NCBI GenBank assembly: GCA_964447445.1
Contig: CAYUSW010000015.1
Coordinates: 1-32,765, forward strand
Origin: CAIOGO01 sp964447445
Lineage (GTDB): Bacteria > Bipolaricaulota > Bipolaricaulia > UBA7950 > UBA9294
Reading direction: 5' to 3'
Length of the DNA: 32,765 nucleotides
Shown: positions 31,621-32,765 of the stretch, in pieces
Numbering within the stretch: position 1 is the first letter of the stretch
Layout: the number at the start of each line of letters is the position of its first letter
The notes under the pieces: generated by a model
Told to the model about the DNA's origin: nothing
The model's input: only the letters and a program-made list of their open reading frames with translations
Database searches by the model: none
Position numbers and translations under genes: made by a program

Positions 31621-31932
31621 TGGGAGCGCGGGGTGAGAACCCCCACGAGTAGGATGGAGTTCGCGTAGCGAACTCCCAAGCGACGGGAGAACCATCAAGC
31701 CCCTCCCGTCGCCATCCTCCTCTCCCGGTTCTGGGCAGTGAGAACCCCGGATGATCCGTGGCGACGTTCTCCGAAGGAGAACTCGTTCGTACCCGCAGGG
31801 TACGCGTTCGCAGTCAGCGAACTCCCCAGCGACTGGAGAACCGACGCCACGTTGACGCAGGAGTCTGCGCAAGCAGACTCCCAAGCAACGGGAAAGTCGT
31901 CGAACCATCCCGTTGCCATCCTCACTCTCCCA
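31621..31932 (+). repeat. Tandem array of hairpin modules, possible structured RNA
   Basis: About 310 bases are almost wholly made of perfect inverted repeats in three related modules. Module A has GGGGT/ACCCC (31630-31643), GGAGTTCGC/GCGAACTCC (31656-31676) and GCGACGGGAG/CTCCCGTCGC (31680-31712), inside AGGAT/ATCCT (31651-31718) and GGGAG/CTCCC (31622-31726). Module B, closed by CGTGGCG/CGCCACG (31757-31851), holds three hairpins: 31766-31782, 31788-31804 and 31806-31822. Module C has GGAGTCTGC/GCAGACTCC (31860-31881) and GCAACGGGA/TCCCGTTGC (31885-31916). Modules share GTGAGAACCCC, ACTCCCAAGC and CCATCCTC. Stems hold while loop sequences differ. I do not recognise the element. It begins just after tRNA-Gln. 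Confidence 0.7.
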
Positions 31933-32153
31933 GCCAACAGGCTGTCATTCTCTTCCCGTCTACATCGTGGCACCAGCTGTTCTCACTGGCATATCTCATC
32001 CTTCCAGAGGAAGCGCCATTCGCGAGGCCTGTCGCCCATGACCCGAGTCTCCGCTGGTGAAGACTGTCTCCTACGGGCCAGACAGCCGCAGGTCGAGACC
32101 GACCTCCTGCAGGGGACAATCAAGCACACGAGTCCTGTGCACGGGAGATGAGA
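31933..32153 (+). other. Leader region of the GAF sensor gene
   Basis: No gene is supported here. CTGTCT (32064-32069) and AGACAG (32080-32085) form a 6-bp hairpin that competes with an upstream AGTCT/AGACT pairing ending at 32065. I looked for a cyclic di-GMP (GEMM) riboswitch and did not find its conserved bases. No convincing promoter was found. Confidence 0.35.
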
Positions 32154-32765
32154 GTGCGCATCACGAAGAAGGTATTTCACGATCTTGCTCTTTGGATGAT
32201 CGCGTTCGGCTTGCTGATCGGCGTCGCCTTCCCATTCTTCGTCATGCTCCTCGGCGTGCCCCGCGAGATCGCTTTCACAGCGCCATTCTTCCTGGCGTGT
32301 CTAGGCGCGGGCGCCGTGGCCGGCGGCGTCAACTTCGCTCTCGCGCGTGTCGTCGTCGGCGCGCGTATGCGCCTCATGGCAGCGCGGATGGCGCATGTCA
32401 AAGAGAACCTGCTCGGCATAGCCATCACAGGCAACATGGAGAGCTGCACACCAGCCGAGTGCATGATCAAGGTCGACTCAGAGGATGAGATCGGCGAGAG
32501 CGCCACCGCGTTCAATCAGCTCGTAGAGGCCCTCGCCTCTTCGATGGAAACGCAGGCCGCCGTCCGCTCCTTCTCTGAGATGCTGACAAGCGAGCTGGAA
32601 CTAGAGAGCCTTGCCCGGCACGCCATGAGCCAGTTCATCAAGCACACCGGGGCTGCCGGTGGCGCCATTCTGTTCGAATCTGGCGGGAAACTCAGCGTGG
32701 GTTCTGTTCATGGACTCAGGAATCCCGAGTCGCTCGCGGAGAGCGATCACGTGCGGCTCGCTGTT
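32154..32765 (+). CDS. Membrane-anchored sensor protein with GAF domain, 3'-truncated
   Basis: About 204 residues are visible before the window ends. Two membrane helices lie near the N-terminus (LALWMIAFGLLIGVAFPFFVMLL and FTAPFFLACLGAGAVAGGVNFAL), with a short periplasmic or loop segment between them. A HAMP-like linker follows (about 65-130), containing DEIGESATAFNQLVEALA. A GAF domain then begins near ELELESLARHAMSQFIKHTGAAGGAILF. Such proteins usually end in a histidine kinase, GGDEF or SpoIIE domain, which cannot be seen. The GTG at 32154 has GGGAG six bases upstream; the ATG at 32148 touches that site and is the alternative. No link to the tRNA or hairpin array is evident. Confidence 0.75.
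   Translation, partial: MRITKKVFHDLALWMIAFGLLIGVAFPFFVMLLGVPREIAFTAPFFLACLGAGAVAGGVNFALARVVVGARMRLMAARMAHVKENLLGIAITGNMESCTPAECMIKVDSEDEIGESATAFNQLVEALASSMETQAAVRSFSEMLTSELELESLARHAMSQFIKHTGAAGGAILFESGGKLSVGSVHGLRNPESLAESDHVRLAV

Noticed and set aside
31621..31726. A second tRNA or tRNA pseudogene after tRNA-Gln
   Set aside because: The GGGAG/CTCCC closing pair looks tRNA-like, but there is no T-loop (TTCGAAT-type) and no plausible anticodon arm.
31621..31932. CRISPR array or integron attC sites
   Set aside because: There are no identical direct repeats with regular unique spacers, and no attC-type core sites flanking cassettes. The pattern is of varied perfect inverted repeats.
31933..32147. 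Cyclic di-GMP (GEMM) riboswitch before the GAF sensor
   Set aside because: Only short hairpins were seen and the conserved GEMM core bases are not there.
31738..32151. 137-codon plus-strand frame and 92-codon minus-strand frame over the hairpin array
   Set aside because: Their sequences are explained by the palindromic repeats. Neither has a start site or a domain.

Overview
The window is GC-rich (roughly 60-65 % by eye), densely coded bacterial chromosome. Its housekeeping set is bacterial: PheS, CysS, FabF, Era, IspE, cytidylate kinase, PlsC, six-domain ribosomal protein S1, HU, Gmk, YicC and F1 ATP synthase epsilon. One gene stands apart: the truncated gene at the left edge encodes a GatE-type amidotransferase subunit, known mainly from archaea. 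This mixture, the many overlapping genes, and promoter -10 boxes lying almost on start codons suggest a deep-branching, probably uncultured bacterium. I cannot name the phylum from sequence alone; a Bipolaricaulota/Acetothermia-like lineage is only a guess.

Layout, left to right. (1) Partial gatE (minus) is divergent from a plus-strand cluster: a tandem GNAT acetyltransferase and a heterodimeric ABC exporter, followed by a separately promoted cysteine-rich exported protein and a HAD phosphatase. These converge on cysS. (2) A gene-poor spacer of about 400 bp follows cysS. (3) A tightly overlapping minus operon (15388 down to 9222) encodes an M24 aminopeptidase, a PKD lipoprotein, a NagD-like HAD phosphatase, and an ABC-2 exporter (ATPase and two permeases). 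(4) pheS, without pheT, is divergent from that operon and converges on the next one. (5) A second minus operon (23340 down to 16508) reads era, PAS/GAF/GGDEF diguanylate cyclase, GNAT, deoC, atpC, fabF. (6) Divergent from era, a plus operon reads degenerate HutI-like amidohydrolase, ispE, cmk, plsC, rpsA, HU, ending in a clear intrinsic terminator. (7) A minus operon reads MEMO-family protein, yicC, gmk. (8) On the plus strand come tRNA-Gln(CTG), a striking tandem array of perfect hairpins, and the start of a membrane-anchored GAF sensor cut by the window end.

Main points of interest: the GatE-type enzyme in a bacterial context, with tRNA-Gln in the same window; an imidazolonepropionase-fold protein that has lost most of its metal ligands but sits at the head of an essential-gene operon; two divergent promoter pairs whose -35 boxes lie on the same bases; several probably leaderless genes; the hairpin array after tRNA-Gln; a secreted protein with 27 cysteines; and pheS and atpC both separated from their usual operon partners. 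I see no CRISPR array, insertion sequence, rRNA or prophage.
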